Origin: Branchiibius hedensis
GTDB taxonomy: Bacteria > Actinomycetota > Actinomycetes > Actinomycetales > Dermatophilaceae
Assembly (NCBI RefSeq): GCF_900108585.1
Contig: NZ_UESZ01000001.1
Span: forward strand, 3,410,001-3,474,000
DNA: 64,000 nt
Direction: 5' to 3'
The translations under genes and the position numbers were made by a program. Positions within the stretch are counted from its first letter, which is position 1. Every line of letters begins with the position of its first letter. Shown here in pieces: positions 1 to 8,763 of the stretch. The notes under the pieces were generated by a model that had not been told where the DNA came from, searched no databases, and was given only the letters and a program-made list of their open reading frames with translations.

Positions 1-17
1 GACCCCTGCCCCCCCAG

Positions 18-72
18 TTTTGATGCGCTAGCGACCTGAGGTCTGCGATCTCACGTCGCTAGCGCATCAAAA
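18..72. repeat. Long inverted repeat (possible terminator or small mobile element)
   Basis: Two perfectly complementary 18-bp arms (18-35 and 55-72) flank a 19-bp spacer, and complementarity continues outward imperfectly through C-rich/G-rich flanks to about 1-83. The element begins directly after the stop codon of the leftward gene next to it, which fits a transcription terminator, but there is no clear U-tract and the arms are unusually long. A short non-coding mobile repeat is the alternative. I did not find a second copy in the window. Confidence 0.6.
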
Positions 73-73
73 G

Positions 74-1357
74 TCAGGGGGTCAGGCGGGGGATGGTCAG
101 CAGCACCAGCGAGGCCGTCCAGGACAGCGGGGCCACCGCGGCCGGCGCCCCCGAGGCAAGGACCTTCTCGGGCAGCGAGCCGGCCGCCGTCCGGTGATTC
201 TCGAGCCAATGCAGCAAGTACGTCGCGTTGTCGCCTGCACCCGTACCCGCGAAGGCCGACGCCACCAGAGCCGTCTCCGGGGTCCAGCTGATCCCGTCGT
301 CGCGCCAGCCGGACCCCGGCGCCAGACCGCCGGCGCTGCGGGTGATCCGAGGCTTCAAGCACACCAGCGCCTCGAGTGCCCCGGGGGCCGGCTCCTGGCG
401 GAACGGCGGCATCGTGAAAACAATCGAGACGTCGGGGTCATCGCCATCGGCATGCCGGGGGAAAGCGGCGAAGTGCTGCTCGCGCAACGCGTCCAACTCT
501 CGCAGTGCGGCCGTCGCCGGTGCCGGATCGTCGTCCAGGATCGGCAACAGGTGCGTGGCTGCTTCCAGACCCGCGGCCAGCATCGCCACCGTGCCCAGCG
601 TGACGATCCGCTCGCTGATCTCCCAGTAGTCCGGACCCGCGGGTGGCAACTGCCGGCCGTTGTCCGTCACCTCCAGGATGAGGGCGGTGCTACGACGCAC
701 CAGGTCAGCCAACGACGCCACCGCCTGGTCCGCGCCGGAGGTGAGCACTCGGCGTACCTGATCGGTCGCCCACAGCGCCCAACCCACCCCGTCCAACTGG
801 CGGGTCCGGTCGTCGGGTGACTTCCCGGTGAGCGGGTCGTAGCGAGCCTGGAACCAGCCGTCAGCTCGCTGAACCTGCTGCAAATAGGACAGATTCGCCA
901 GCGCCCCCGCGGGCTGGCCGATCACGGCCAGGGCCGCGGCCGCCGTACTCGCATCACGGGGCCACACGTAACGCCACCGCTTCGACCAACCCGCGGCGGT
1001 CGCCGGCAATCCCAGGCTCAGCACCCGCAGATCCAGCATGGCGCTGTCAGCCAGCACACTGAACGGGCCCTGCCGCAGCCAGGCCGGCGCCGCTGCGCGC
1101 CACTCCTGCTCCCCGGCGAGCAACTCCTCCCGGGAGGTGGCATCGGTCAGGACGCGGGAGGAGGGTACGACGTCCCTCGGGTCCTGCACGAACACCCGGT
1201 GACCAGGGCGCTGCCAGGCGATCGTCTGCGACAGCAGCGAGATCGGTCCGGGGTGCTCGGTCAGCCACCACTGCGTTGCGCCCAGGATGCCGGCGACTCC
1301 GGCTGCACCCGCGAGCACACCCCGCCGGCTCAGACCAGCCTGCGGGTCGCTCACCAC
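74..1357 (-). CDS. Tat-exported glycoside hydrolase family 15-like protein
   Basis: About 427 residues from the GTG at 1357; the open frame continues upstream to 1420 but would overlap the divergent gene. The N-terminus reads LSRRGVLAG followed by a hydrophobic stretch, a twin-arginine export signal, so the product is probably secreted or surface-attached. The body has the WPRD motif (YVWPRDAST) followed by a helical-barrel-like pattern (DGVGWALWATDQVRR) seen in glucoamylase-type GH15 enzymes and their trehalase-like relatives. The substrate (an alpha-glucan or trehalose-type sugar) is inference. Catalytic glutamates cannot be assigned with confidence by eye. It stands alone, leftward, and ends in the long inverted repeat. 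Confidence 0.65.
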   Translation of the reverse strand: MVSDPQAGLSRRGVLAGAAGVAGILGATQWWLTEHPGPISLLSQTIAWQRPGHRVFVQDPRDVVPSSRVLTDATSREELLAGEQEWRAAAPAWLRQGPFSVLADSAMLDLRVLSLGLPATAAGWSKRWRYVWPRDASTAAAALAVIGQPAGALANLSYLQQVQRADGWFQARYDPLTGKSPDDRTRQLDGVGWALWATDQVRRVLTSGADQAVASLADLVRRSTALILEVTDNGRQLPPAGPDYWEISERIVTLGTVAMLAAGLEAATHLLPILDDDPAPATAALRELDALREQHFAAFPRHADGDDPDVSIVFTMPPFRQEPAPGALEALVCLKPRITRSAGGLAPGSGWRDDGISWTPETALVASAFAGTGAGDNATYLLHWLENHRTAAGSLPEKVLASGAPAAVAPLSWTASLVLLTIPRLTP

Positions 1358-1405
1358 CGCGTCAGGATAGATGTGCCGGGGCAGGTCGACGCATAGGCTG
1401 TGCCC

Positions 1406-2515
1406 ATGTCCGAGAGGCATCTAGCTGCACGCGCCGAAGACGCGCTGAACGACTGGCTCGCGGGGCGCCTGGCCGGTCGGGGCTGGACGACGCGGGTTCT
1501 GGGGTACGTCGGGTACGGCAGCCCGCGGTTCGCGCGCGTCTTCGGGCGCGTGGTGTTGAGTCGCCCGGGAGACCCCAACCAGGACTGGGAGCAGGAGCAC
1601 CCCGATGGTCGACGCGGGTACTGGGCCTACTTCACGGCGCCGCTGACCGAGATCGACGTCACCATCACGGTCGGCGACGCCGAAGTGACCACGGTGACCG
1701 ACCGCGGCGGCTACTTCGATCTGGTCGTCGAAGGGCACGGTCTGCCCGACGGCTGGCAGCAGGCGACGATCACGGCGGACGGGGTCGTGCAGCAGGTGAA
1801 GCTGCAGATCATCGGCGACGACGTGCGCTTCGGGATCGTCAGCGACATCGACGACACCTGCCTGGTCACCTCACTGCCGCGGCCGATGATCGCGGCCTGG
1901 AACTCGTTCGTGTTGGTCGAGACCGCCCGTCGCGCAGTGCCGGGAATGGCTGCGCTCTACCGGGCGCTGCGGGCCCGCGAACCCGACGCCCCGGTGATCT
2001 ATCTGTCCACCGGAGCGTGGAACAACGAACCCATCTTGCGACGGTTCCTGCGCCGGCACGGGTTTCCCTCCGGCCCGATGCTGCTCACCGACTGGGGACC
2101 CACCGAGGATTCGTGGTTCCGCAGCGGGCAGGGTCACAAACGGGGTGCGCTGCGTCGGTTGGCCAGCGAATTCCCCCAGGTGTCATGGCTACTCGTCGGC
2201 GACGACGGCCAGCACGACCCGAAGATCTACGAGGAGTTCACCCTCGAGCAGCCCGACCATGTCGCTGGCATCGCGATCCGCAAACTGACCGCGACCCAGA
2301 AGGTGCTCTCCCACGGGCACCCGCTGACCCACGACGATGTGACCGGTCGCCCGGTGCGGGTGATGGTCTTCGAAGGACCGGATGGTTACGCGTTGCACCG
2401 GCAGTTGCGCGGTGCGTTCCAGTTCGCCCGCGCAGCGACGCGGCGGCAGTGGGAGCAAGTGACGCCTCGGATCGATGCGACGACGCTGTCGTCGGCCGGG
2501 GAGCGGGATGCCTGA
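1406..2515 (+). CDS. App1-like phosphatase domain protein (DUF2183)
   Basis: About 369 residues. An N-terminal beta-rich region (about residues 50-130) precedes a HAD-like phosphatase domain with the DxDxT nucleophile motif SDIDDT (about residue 150), the STGAWNN segment and a late GDDGQHDPKIY acidic motif. This is the arrangement of bacterial App1 (DUF2183) proteins, related to yeast actin-patch phosphatidate phosphatase. The natural substrate in bacteria is unknown; phosphatidate or another phosphomonoester is inferred. The ATG at 1406 is preferred over the GTG six bases upstream. Its stop overlaps the start of the glycosylase gene (ATGCCTGA), so the two are translationally coupled. Confidence 0.8.
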   Translation: MSERHLAARAEDALNDWLAGRLAGRGWTTRVLGYVGYGSPRFARVFGRVVLSRPGDPNQDWEQEHPDGRRGYWAYFTAPLTEIDVTITVGDAEVTTVTDRGGYFDLVVEGHGLPDGWQQATITADGVVQQVKLQIIGDDVRFGIVSDIDDTCLVTSLPRPMIAAWNSFVLVETARRAVPGMAALYRALRAREPDAPVIYLSTGAWNNEPILRRFLRRHGFPSGPMLLTDWGPTEDSWFRSGQGHKRGALRRLASEFPQVSWLLVGDDGQHDPKIYEEFTLEQPDHVAGIAIRKLTATQKVLSHGHPLTHDDVTGRPVRVMVFEGPDGYALHRQLRGAFQFARAATRRQWEQVTPRIDATTLSSAGERDA

Positions 2516-3362
2516 GCTGCCGGAGGTGCAGGGCCTGGTCGACTTCCTGTCCTCGCGGATCGTGGATCACGCGGTTGCCGGGGTCGAACTGGGTTCGTTC
2601 AGTGTGTTGAAGACGTATGACCCGCCGGTGACGGCCCTCTCCGGCCTGATGGTGACGTCCGTTGCCCGGCACGGGAAGTTCATCGACATCGACGTGGACG
2701 GCATCCACTTCGTCTTCCACCTGTCCCGGGCCGGGTGGCTTCGCTGGTCGGAGTCGTTGTCGAATACCGTTCTGCGGCCAGGGAAGTCGCCGATCGCGGT
2801 GCGGATGCGCTTCGATGACGGATCCGGGTTCGACCTGACCGAGGCCGGGACCCAGAAGCGACTGGCGGCGTACGTCGTGCGAGCACCTTCCGAGGTCCCG
2901 GGAATTGCGTCGTTGGGACCTGAGCCGCTGTCCCTCACCGAACCGGACTTCGCCGCGCTCCTGGCCGGTCGGCGTACGCAGATCAAGGGGTTGTTGCGCG
3001 ACCAGTCGGTGATCGCCGGCGTCGGGAACGCCTACTCCGATGAGGTGCTGCACACGGCCAAACTGTCGCCGTACGCCGTGGCGGGATCGCTGACGGAGGA
3101 AGAGGTGTCACGGCTCTACCTGGCGCTGCGAGCCACGCTGGAGACGGCGATCGCCGCCTCCGAAGGCAAGCCGGCCAAGGATCTGAAGGACGCGAAACGG
3201 GCCGGGATGCAGGTGCACGGTCGCACTGGCGAGATCTGCCCGGTGTGCGGGGACACGGTGCGCGAGGTGTCGTTCGCGGACCGGTCGATGCAGTACTGCC
3301 CGACCTGTCAGACCGGCGGCAAGATCCTCGCCGACCGGCGAATGTCCCGGCTGCTCAAGTAG
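2508..3362 (+). CDS. Fpg/Nei family DNA glycosylase
   Basis: About 284 residues of the formamidopyrimidine-DNA glycosylase/endonuclease VIII family, bifunctional base-excision enzymes for oxidised bases. The start (MPELPEVQG) leaves Pro2 and Glu3 as the catalytic N-terminus after Met removal. The helix-two-turn-helix (IAGVGNAYSDEVLH, about residues 168-181) and a four-Cys C-terminal zinc finger (CPVC...CPTC) ending in GGKILADRRMSRLLK are intact. The spacing resembles actinobacterial Nei-like or Fpg-like paralogues more than MutM itself, so no symbol is given. The start ATG overlaps the upstream App1 stop; the 3' end overlaps the convergent oxidoreductase by 8 bp. Confidence 0.9.
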   Translation: MPELPEVQGLVDFLSSRIVDHAVAGVELGSFSVLKTYDPPVTALSGLMVTSVARHGKFIDIDVDGIHFVFHLSRAGWLRWSESLSNTVLRPGKSPIAVRMRFDDGSGFDLTEAGTQKRLAAYVVRAPSEVPGIASLGPEPLSLTEPDFAALLAGRRTQIKGLLRDQSVIAGVGNAYSDEVLHTAKLSPYAVAGSLTEEEVSRLYLALRATLETAIAASEGKPAKDLKDAKRAGMQVHGRTGEICPVCGDTVREVSFADRSMQYCPTCQTGGKILADRRMSRLLK

Positions 3363-4362
3363 CTGGCGACCAGCCCAGCGCCGGCCCGAGGTGCTGGGCC
3401 ATGTCGGTCAGGATCTGCACGTAGTCCTCGTGCTGCAAGCTGAACGGCAGCGCGAAGACCACCTCGTCGACTTCCTGATAGCCCGCGTGCGCCGAAAGCT
3501 GCTCTGCGAGTTGGGCGCTCGTGCCGATCAGGTCGGGGGAGAAGAGCATGCCCGGCCCCTGGAGTTCGCGCGTGCGCGGCAGCCGAGCCTCGACGTACGC
3601 CGAGTACTTGGCTTTCTGCTCCGGGCTCGCCGAGTCCGTCGGGATGACCACCAACCCTTGGGACACACGAGCTTTCGAGCCGAGCGGGTGCGCCGCACGG
3701 TAGGCGCGGATCTGCTCCTGTTGGATGCGCGCGAAATCCAGCCCGTCCTCCGGTTCGGGTTTGAGCACACTGCTGGTCAGGAAGTTCAGCCCTTCGCGGC
3801 CGGCCCAGACCGCCGAGCGCAGACTCGCCCCGCCGTACCAGACCCGGTCGGCTAGACCCGGCGAGTGCGGCTGGACGATGGAAGAGAACACCTCGATGCC
3901 GCGGGTGCCTTCGAAGCTGGAGGCCCGCTCACCGCGCAGGAAGCGCACCAGGCGCAGAACCCGCTCGTAGGTGAAGTCCTCGACGTCGGCGGTGTCGGGA
4001 TAGAGCGCATCGCGCAGCGAGTCGAAGTTCATCGGCGGCCCGACACTCACGCCGGGGTTGATCCGCCCGCCGGCCAGGATGTCGACGGTCGCCAAGTCCT
4101 CGGCCAGACGCAGCGGGTTCTCCCAGCCCAACGGCGTCACCGCCGTGCCCAATGCGATCCGCGACGTGCGCTGGGAGGCCGCCGCCAGGATCGCGATGGG
4201 CGAGGAGACGCCGTGCTGCAAGTGCCGGTGCCGCAACCAGGCGCTGTCGAAGCCGAGTTGCTCGCCGAGTTCGATCACCTGCAGCAACGACTCGTGCCCC
4301 GGCGCCGGATCGGAGGGGTCGAAGAGGCCGATCGTGAGGAAGCCCAGCCGCCGAAGGGTCAT
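3355..4362 (-). CDS. LLM-class flavin-dependent oxidoreductase
   Basis: 335 residues, the usual length of luciferase-like monooxygenases. It opens with LGFLTIGLFDPSD and has ESLLQVIELGEQLGFDSAWLRHRHLQ, the family's first strands and helix, followed by SRIALGTAVTPLGWENPLRLAEDLATVDILAGGRINPGVSVG split over the next 60 residues: the flavin/F420-binding barrel. It would use FMNH2 or F420 to oxidise a small organic substrate; which one is not visible. It is monocistronic, convergent with the glycosylase and divergent from the PEP-mutase-like gene with about 36 bp between starts. Confidence 0.85.
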   Translation of the reverse strand: MTLRRLGFLTIGLFDPSDPAPGHESLLQVIELGEQLGFDSAWLRHRHLQHGVSSPIAILAAASQRTSRIALGTAVTPLGWENPLRLAEDLATVDILAGGRINPGVSVGPPMNFDSLRDALYPDTADVEDFTYERVLRLVRFLRGERASSFEGTRGIEVFSSIVQPHSPGLADRVWYGGASLRSAVWAGREGLNFLTSSVLKPEPEDGLDFARIQQEQIRAYRAAHPLGSKARVSQGLVVIPTDSASPEQKAKYSAYVEARLPRTRELQGPGMLFSPDLIGTSAQLAEQLSAHAGYQEVDEVVFALPFSLQHEDYVQILTDMAQHLGPALGWSPAT

Positions 4363-4398
4363 AGCGCGATCGTAGACGGGTGCTTACAGTCCAGGGAT

Positions 4399-5166
4399 AT
4401 GAGCACCGCGGACCGCGCCCTCACCCTCAAGGCGCTGCACGAAGCCCCCGAGATCCTGCAGGTCGTCAACGTCTGGGACGCCATCAGCGCCAAGACCATC
4501 GCTGACCTGCCCGGCACCAAAGCCATTGCCACCGCTGGGCATTCGATCGCCGCCTCCCTTGGGTACGACGATGGCGGGATGCCGCTGGACGTCGCCCTGG
4601 CGGGCGCGAAGGTCGTGGTCGATGCCGTGGATCTGCCGGTGTCTGCGGATCTGGACGACGGGTACGACGACCCGGGCGAGACGGTCCGCCGCGCGATCGG
4701 GCTGGGGATCGTGGGCGCGAACGTCGAGGACCGCAACCGGCCCTTCGACGAGGCCGTCGCGCGGGTGGCTGCGATCACGAAGGCCGCTCTGGCAGAGGGG
4801 GTGCAGTTCCAGTTGAACGCGCGCACCGACGCGATGCGCAACGACACGTTGTCTCGGGAGGACCGGATCGAGGAAGCAATCAGGCGCGGCCGGGCGTTCA
4901 TCGACGCGGGCGCTCCCGTGGTCTTCGTGCCGGGTGCCGTGGGCGCCGGTGACGTGCGGCGACTGGTCGAGGGTCTCGGGCCGGGCCGGCTCACGGTCAT
5001 CGGTCTGCCCGGTGCGTTGCCTGCCGAGGAATACGAAGCGCTCGGTGTCGCGCGCATCTCCTACGGACCGTTGACCCAGCGCGTCGCGCTGCGGGCGCTG
5101 CGCGACCTCGGCGAGTCGCTCTACGACGGTGGGGTCATCCCGACCGACACCCCCGCCCTGAACTGA
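4399..5166 (+). CDS. Isocitrate lyase/PEP mutase family protein
   Basis: 255 residues. The fold signature is clear: NVWDAISAKTI near the N-terminus, the GHSIAASLGYDDG loop, the metal-binding SADLDDGYDD segment with GETVRRAIGLGIVGANVEDRN, and FQLNARTDA. This is the small oxaloacetase/PEP-mutase-like branch, not isocitrate lyase itself, because the KKCGH active-site motif is absent. It probably cleaves or forms a C-C or C-P bond in a 2-oxo or carboxy substrate; the specific reaction is not predictable. The ATG follows GGGAT-type ribosome sequence. The MFS gene follows after 28 bp on the same strand. Confidence 0.85.
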   Translation: MSTADRALTLKALHEAPEILQVVNVWDAISAKTIADLPGTKAIATAGHSIAASLGYDDGGMPLDVALAGAKVVVDAVDLPVSADLDDGYDDPGETVRRAIGLGIVGANVEDRNRPFDEAVARVAAITKAALAEGVQFQLNARTDAMRNDTLSREDRIEEAIRRGRAFIDAGAPVVFVPGAVGAGDVRRLVEGLGPGRLTVIGLPGALPAEEYEALGVARISYGPLTQRVALRALRDLGESLYDGGVIPTDTPALN

Positions 5167-5194
5167 ATCCATAGCCTCCGTATGGTGGGGCGGC

Positions 5195-6358
5195 GTGAAG
5201 ACTCCCTGGTTGCGCGCTGCCCTCGCGCTGTTCGCGGTCGGCTGGGGAGCCAACCAGTTCGCCGCGATGCTGCCGGTCTACAAAGCGCACGATCACGCCT
5301 CGTCCGCTGCGGTCACCCTGCTCTTCGGTGCCTACGCCATCGGGATCATCCCCGCGCTGCTGATCGTCTCGCCGATCTCGGACCGGATCGGGCGGCGCCG
5401 GGTGCTGCGACCGGTGTTGCTGCTGTCCATCGTCGCGACCTGCGTGCTGATCGCCGGCGGCAGCCACCTGTGGTTGCTGCTGCTCGGCCGGTTGCTGGCC
5501 GGGATCGCCTCCGGCGCGGCGTTCGCGCCGGGTACGGCCTGGGTGAAGGAACTGTCCGCCGGAGCAGCCGGGACCGGTGCCCGGCGCGCCACCATCGCGT
5601 TGTCGTCCGGTTTTGCCAGCGGACCGTTGGTGGCCGGGGTCCTCGCGCAATGGGCGCCCTGGCCGACCGTGCTGCCCTACCTGCCACACCTGGTCCTGGC
5701 TGCCGTCATCACGGCGATCGCGTGGAACACGCCCGAGCCCGCGCGAGCTGTGGTCACCGAGCGCGAGCAGGAGAGTGAGGTCGCCGAGGCCCTGCGTCAG
5801 CCGACCTTCATCCGTCGCGTACTGCCCACTGCACCATGGGTTTTCGGTTGTGCATCCGTCAGCTTTGCGACGCTTCCGGTGCTGACCCACATCCCCGGTC
5901 CTTCGATCGCAGTCGGCGGTGCGCTCGCGGCGCTTACGCTCTACTCAGGGGTGCTGTTGCAACCGTTCGGTCGGCGTCTGGGCAGCGCGTCCAAGATGCT
6001 GATCGCGGGGGCGCTCGCCGGGACCGCCGGTCTGCTGATCGCTGCGGTCATGGCGATGACGGGCGCGTGGTGGCTGGTGGTGCCGGCCGCGATCGGGCTT
6101 GGCGCGGCGTACGGGCTGATCCTCGTCGGTGGCCTGACCGGGGTGGAGTCGGTCGCCCAACCGGGCGACCTGGGCACCCTCAACGCGATCTTCTACAGCC
6201 TGACGTACGTCGGGTTCGCCGTTCCGTACCTCATCACCCTGGCGCTGGAGCACGTCTCCGGCACTGCGGTGATGCTCTTCGGAGCGGTGCTGCTGGCCCT
6301 CACGATCCCCGTCGTGCTGCTCCCCGATCGGCGATCGACTGCAGTTCGGTCCGGATGA
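5195..6358 (+). CDS. MFS transporter
   Basis: 387 residues from a GTG preceded by GGTGGGG. About twelve hydrophobic helices and the MFS loop 2-3 motif (SPISDRIGRRR, about residues 62-72) identify a 12-helix major facilitator. The helix-4/5 area (LAGIASGAAFAPGTAWVKEL) matches drug/solute antiporters. Substrate unknown; a drug or metabolite exporter is likely. Its 3' end overlaps the TetR gene on the other strand by 59 bp, so the two genes are convergent and not obviously a regulator-target pair. Confidence 0.85.
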   Translation: MKTPWLRAALALFAVGWGANQFAAMLPVYKAHDHASSAAVTLLFGAYAIGIIPALLIVSPISDRIGRRRVLRPVLLLSIVATCVLIAGGSHLWLLLLGRLLAGIASGAAFAPGTAWVKELSAGAAGTGARRATIALSSGFASGPLVAGVLAQWAPWPTVLPYLPHLVLAAVITAIAWNTPEPARAVVTEREQESEVAEALRQPTFIRRVLPTAPWVFGCASVSFATLPVLTHIPGPSIAVGGALAALTLYSGVLLQPFGRRLGSASKMLIAGALAGTAGLLIAAVMAMTGAWWLVVPAAIGLGAAYGLILVGGLTGVESVAQPGDLGTLNAIFYSLTYVGFAVPYLITLALEHVSGTAVMLFGAVLLALTIPVVLLPDRRSTAVRSG

Positions 6359-6884
6359 GATACCGAGCTTGATCGGCGATCGTCTCGTCGTGCAGCAACT
6401 GCAGGGCCAGACCGTCGGTCAGGGCTAGCAGGCGCCTTCCGTCCGTCTCGGTCGCGGCTGGGTCGAGCCACTGGGCGACGGCCGAGGTCAACTCCAGCAA
6501 TGCTTGATGGGTCTGGTCGCGCAAACGGCGTACCCCTGGATACGCAGGGGCCTCGGCGATAAGTGCCAGATTGACCTCGAACTCAGCTCGGACATCATCG
6601 GTTATCGGCAGCAACTGATCGATGATCGTGCAGGCGACTTCCAGCGGATCGCCTTCGCGAGGCACGGCTTGAATCCGCTCGGTAGCGTGCCGAAGCATCA
6701 ATTCTGCGGAGAATTCGAGCAGTTCGGTCTGCGTGGGAAACAGGTGCCGCAGTGACCCGACCGCGATCCCCGCCCGACTCGCGACCGATCGCACGGACAC
6801 TGCGCTGATGCCGTCCTCGCGAATGATCGCCCACACCACCTCTGCCAATCGAGCCCGGCGGGCGTCGCGAGATAGTTGCGCCAT
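6300..6884 (-). CDS. TetR-family transcriptional regulator
   Basis: About 194 residues from the ATG at 6884 (a GTG two codons upstream is possible). The N-terminal helix-turn-helix is typical: IREDGISAVSVRSVASRAGIAVGSLRHLF split by one turn, residues about 20-48. The C-terminal ligand domain is helical and belongs to the TetR_C-type group that follows HTHs with GSLRHLF. The gene is divergent from the GAP-family membrane protein, and a strong palindrome sits between their starts, so it very probably represses itself and that gene. Confidence 0.88.
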   Translation of the reverse strand: MAQLSRDARRARLAEVVWAIIREDGISAVSVRSVASRAGIAVGSLRHLFPTQTELLEFSAELMLRHATERIQAVPREGDPLEVACTIIDQLLPITDDVRAEFEVNLALIAEAPAYPGVRRLRDQTHQALLELTSAVAQWLDPAATETDGRRLLALTDGLALQLLHDETIADQARYLIRTELQSIADRGAARRGS

Positions 6885-6894
6885 GGCCACAGTC

Positions 6895-6924
6895 TAGTAC
6901 AGTCGTATTAGTACGACCGTACTA
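6895..6924. promoter_or_regulatory. Predicted TetR operator between divergent genes
   Basis: Arms TAGTACAGTCGTA (6895-6907) and TACGACCGTACTA (6912-6924) are complementary at 12 of 13 positions around a 4-bp spacer. It lies 10 bp upstream of the TetR start and 16 bp upstream of the GAP gene start, ideally placed for simultaneous repression of both. Confidence 0.75.
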
Positions 6925-6940
6925 ACACGAAGGGTGCACG

Positions 6941-7636
6941 ATGACGATGAACGACCTGGGCGTCCTCGCGGCGCTCGCTCTCGCGGACTCGATGAGCGTT
7001 GGCACCCTGCTGATTCCGTTGTGGTTCCTCACGGCCCCAGGGGTTCTCCGAGGTCGCGCCCTGGCGACGTATCTCGCGACCGTCGCGACGGCGTACCTGG
7101 TGATCGGCGTCGTCCTGGTGTCCGGTGGCCGTGCGGTCCTCGATCGAGCCGGTGGGCTCATCTCGAGCACGCCCGTCCTTCTGGGTCAACTCGCGCTCGG
7201 TGTGGGGCTTTTCGCCTTCGGGGTCGGAGCCAGTTCCACGCCCAGGGGCAGTTCCGGGCGATTGCGCGAATGGCGTGATCGGGTCACCGGCGAGGGTGCG
7301 AGGAACTCTCTGATGGGGCTGGCCATCGCTGCGGTCGTGATCGAAGTCGCCACGATGCTGCCCTACCTGATCGGAACCGGGCTGATTGCCCGGAAGGCAT
7401 CGAACCTGTTGGTCGCGGTCGCCCTGGTCGCGGCGTACTGCTTGGTCATGATTCTGCCAGCTGCGCTGGCCACCCTCGCCAGACTGGCCGCGCACCGGCA
7501 GATTGCTCCAGCGTTGCAACGGCTCGACCAGTGGCTCACCCGCAGCGCCCGGGAGACCACGTTGTGGATCGCTGCACTCGCCGGGTTGTTCCTCGCCGGC
7601 AGCGCGGCGGGTGAGCTGGGCTGGATCGGTCGCTGA
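6941..7636 (+). CDS. GAP-family (Sap, sulfolipid-addressing-like) membrane protein
   Basis: 231 residues with six or so transmembrane helices starting MNDLGVLAALALADSMSVG, where the conserved DS in helix 1 and GTLLIPLWFL are typical of the GAP/SfLAP family (PF11139), related in fold to LysE-type exporters and including the mycobacterial protein that moves glycolipid. It probably exports a lipid or a small solute. An SD-like AAGGGTG precedes the ATG. The divergent TetR and shared palindrome indicate inducible expression. Confidence 0.8.
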   Translation: MTMNDLGVLAALALADSMSVGTLLIPLWFLTAPGVLRGRALATYLATVATAYLVIGVVLVSGGRAVLDRAGGLISSTPVLLGQLALGVGLFAFGVGASSTPRGSSGRLREWRDRVTGEGARNSLMGLAIAAVVIEVATMLPYLIGTGLIARKASNLLVAVALVAAYCLVMILPAALATLARLAAHRQIAPALQRLDQWLTRSARETTLWIAALAGLFLAGSAAGELGWIGR

Positions 7637-7639
7637 CCC

Positions 7640-8266
7640 CTATAGCCCCGCGATCAGGTTGATCAGCGCCGCCAGGATCATCGCGCCGAACACATACGCC
7701 AGCAGGCTCTGCGCCAACGCTGACTTGCGCATCTGCGTCGACGCCAGATCGGTGTCGGAGATCGCGTAACTCATGCCCACCGCGAACCCGGTGTAGAAGA
7801 AGTCGGAGTACTGCGGGTCCTGGGTCTGGTGGTAGTCGATCCCGCCCTTGGGCTCGGTGTAATAGATCCGCGCGTAGCGCAGCGCATACAGCACGTGGAT
7901 CATCGCCCACGACGACAACGCGGCGAGGACGGCGACCACGATGCTGGCGATCCGGTCCTCCTGGTTACCCGAGGCCATCACGGCGATCACCCCGGCCAGA
8001 CTCAGCACCGCGGCGGCCAGCGCCACCGTGTGCGTGAGCCGCCGCGAGGGCTCCTCCCGGGTCGAGCGGGCGTTGGTCTGCGCGGGGTCCAGCGGCCACA
8101 GCGTCCAGATCATCGACACCACGAACGTCAGCGCCAGAGCCGCCCAACCCGCAAGGACCGAGGCCACCAACCGCCCGGTCGTCGCCGCGAAGATCGCGCC
8201 GACAATGACCCCCAGGACGGCCCCGACCGCCAGATGCGCCGCTGACGGCGACTCCTTCGGAAGCAC
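7640..8266 (-). CDS. DUF1345 integral membrane protein
   Basis: 208 residues with five hydrophobic helices (about residues 12-30, 33-52, 78-98, 105-130, 180-206). The segments ALRYARIYY, YSDFFYTGFAVGMSYAISDT and a final membrane helix define DUF1345. The family has no established function; the Tyr/Phe-rich SDFFY element resembles a pore-loop-like re-entrant segment, which is only a comparison. The start is a GTG. The rhodanese gene ends upstream with a 3-bp gap, so the two form a leftward operon. Confidence 0.85.
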   Translation of the reverse strand: MLPKESPSAAHLAVGAVLGVIVGAIFAATTGRLVASVLAGWAALALTFVVSMIWTLWPLDPAQTNARSTREEPSRRLTHTVALAAAVLSLAGVIAVMASGNQEDRIASIVVAVLAALSSWAMIHVLYALRYARIYYTEPKGGIDYHQTQDPQYSDFFYTGFAVGMSYAISDTDLASTQMRKSALAQSLLAYVFGAMILAALINLIAGL

Positions 8267-8269
8267 TGG

Positions 8270-8578
8270 TCAGATGATCGTCGCGCCGTCGCGGTCCAGC
8301 TGCTTACCGGCCGACTCCCACGCGCTCATCCCGCCTTCGACGTTGACCACGTCGAAGCCCTGCTGCTCCAGCCACGCCACCGCCTGGGCCGAACGACCGC
8401 CCCGGCGGCAGACCACCGGCAACTCATCGACCTCCGGCAACTCGTCGATCCGCGTGGGTAGCTCCGACAACGGGATGTGTACGGCGTTCGGCGCGTGTCC
8501 GGCGTCCCATTCGTCCTGCTCGCGCACATCGAGGATGACCGCATCGTCGGGAACCTGGCTCACAGTGATATCCGTCAT
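8270..8578 (-). CDS. Rhodanese-like domain protein
   Basis: About 102 residues: a single rhodanese fold with DVREQDEWDAGHAPNAVHIP (CH2A region) and the active-site loop CRRGGRSA carrying the persulfide-forming Cys. The small single-domain type usually transfers sulfane sulfur or acts as a redox carrier in the cytoplasm. I chose the ATG giving MTDITV; an in-frame GTG two codons upstream is also possible. First gene of a two-gene operon with the DUF1345 membrane protein. Confidence 0.88.
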   Translation of the reverse strand: MTDITVSQVPDDAVILDVREQDEWDAGHAPNAVHIPLSELPTRIDELPEVDELPVVCRRGGRSAQAVAWLEQQGFDVVNVEGGMSAWESAGKQLDRDGATII

Positions 8579-8763
8579 GCCCACATTGTCCCCTGTCCGG
8601 GGATCCGCTGTCCCACCTGCGTCAACGGGTTCCGGACTGCCGTCACCTCACCCCTAGGGAGGGGTCGGCATCGGTAGCGTCGCACGTGGTCGGGGCAACC
8701 ACGATCTTTGCTTCCGGGAGCCCCGCGAAGAGCCAGATTGCCTATGCGACAAAGGAGTTCGTG

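Noticed and set aside
8651-8666. Palindrome CCCTAGGG as a regulatory site
   Set aside because: Short and G/C-only; expected often by chance in this base composition.
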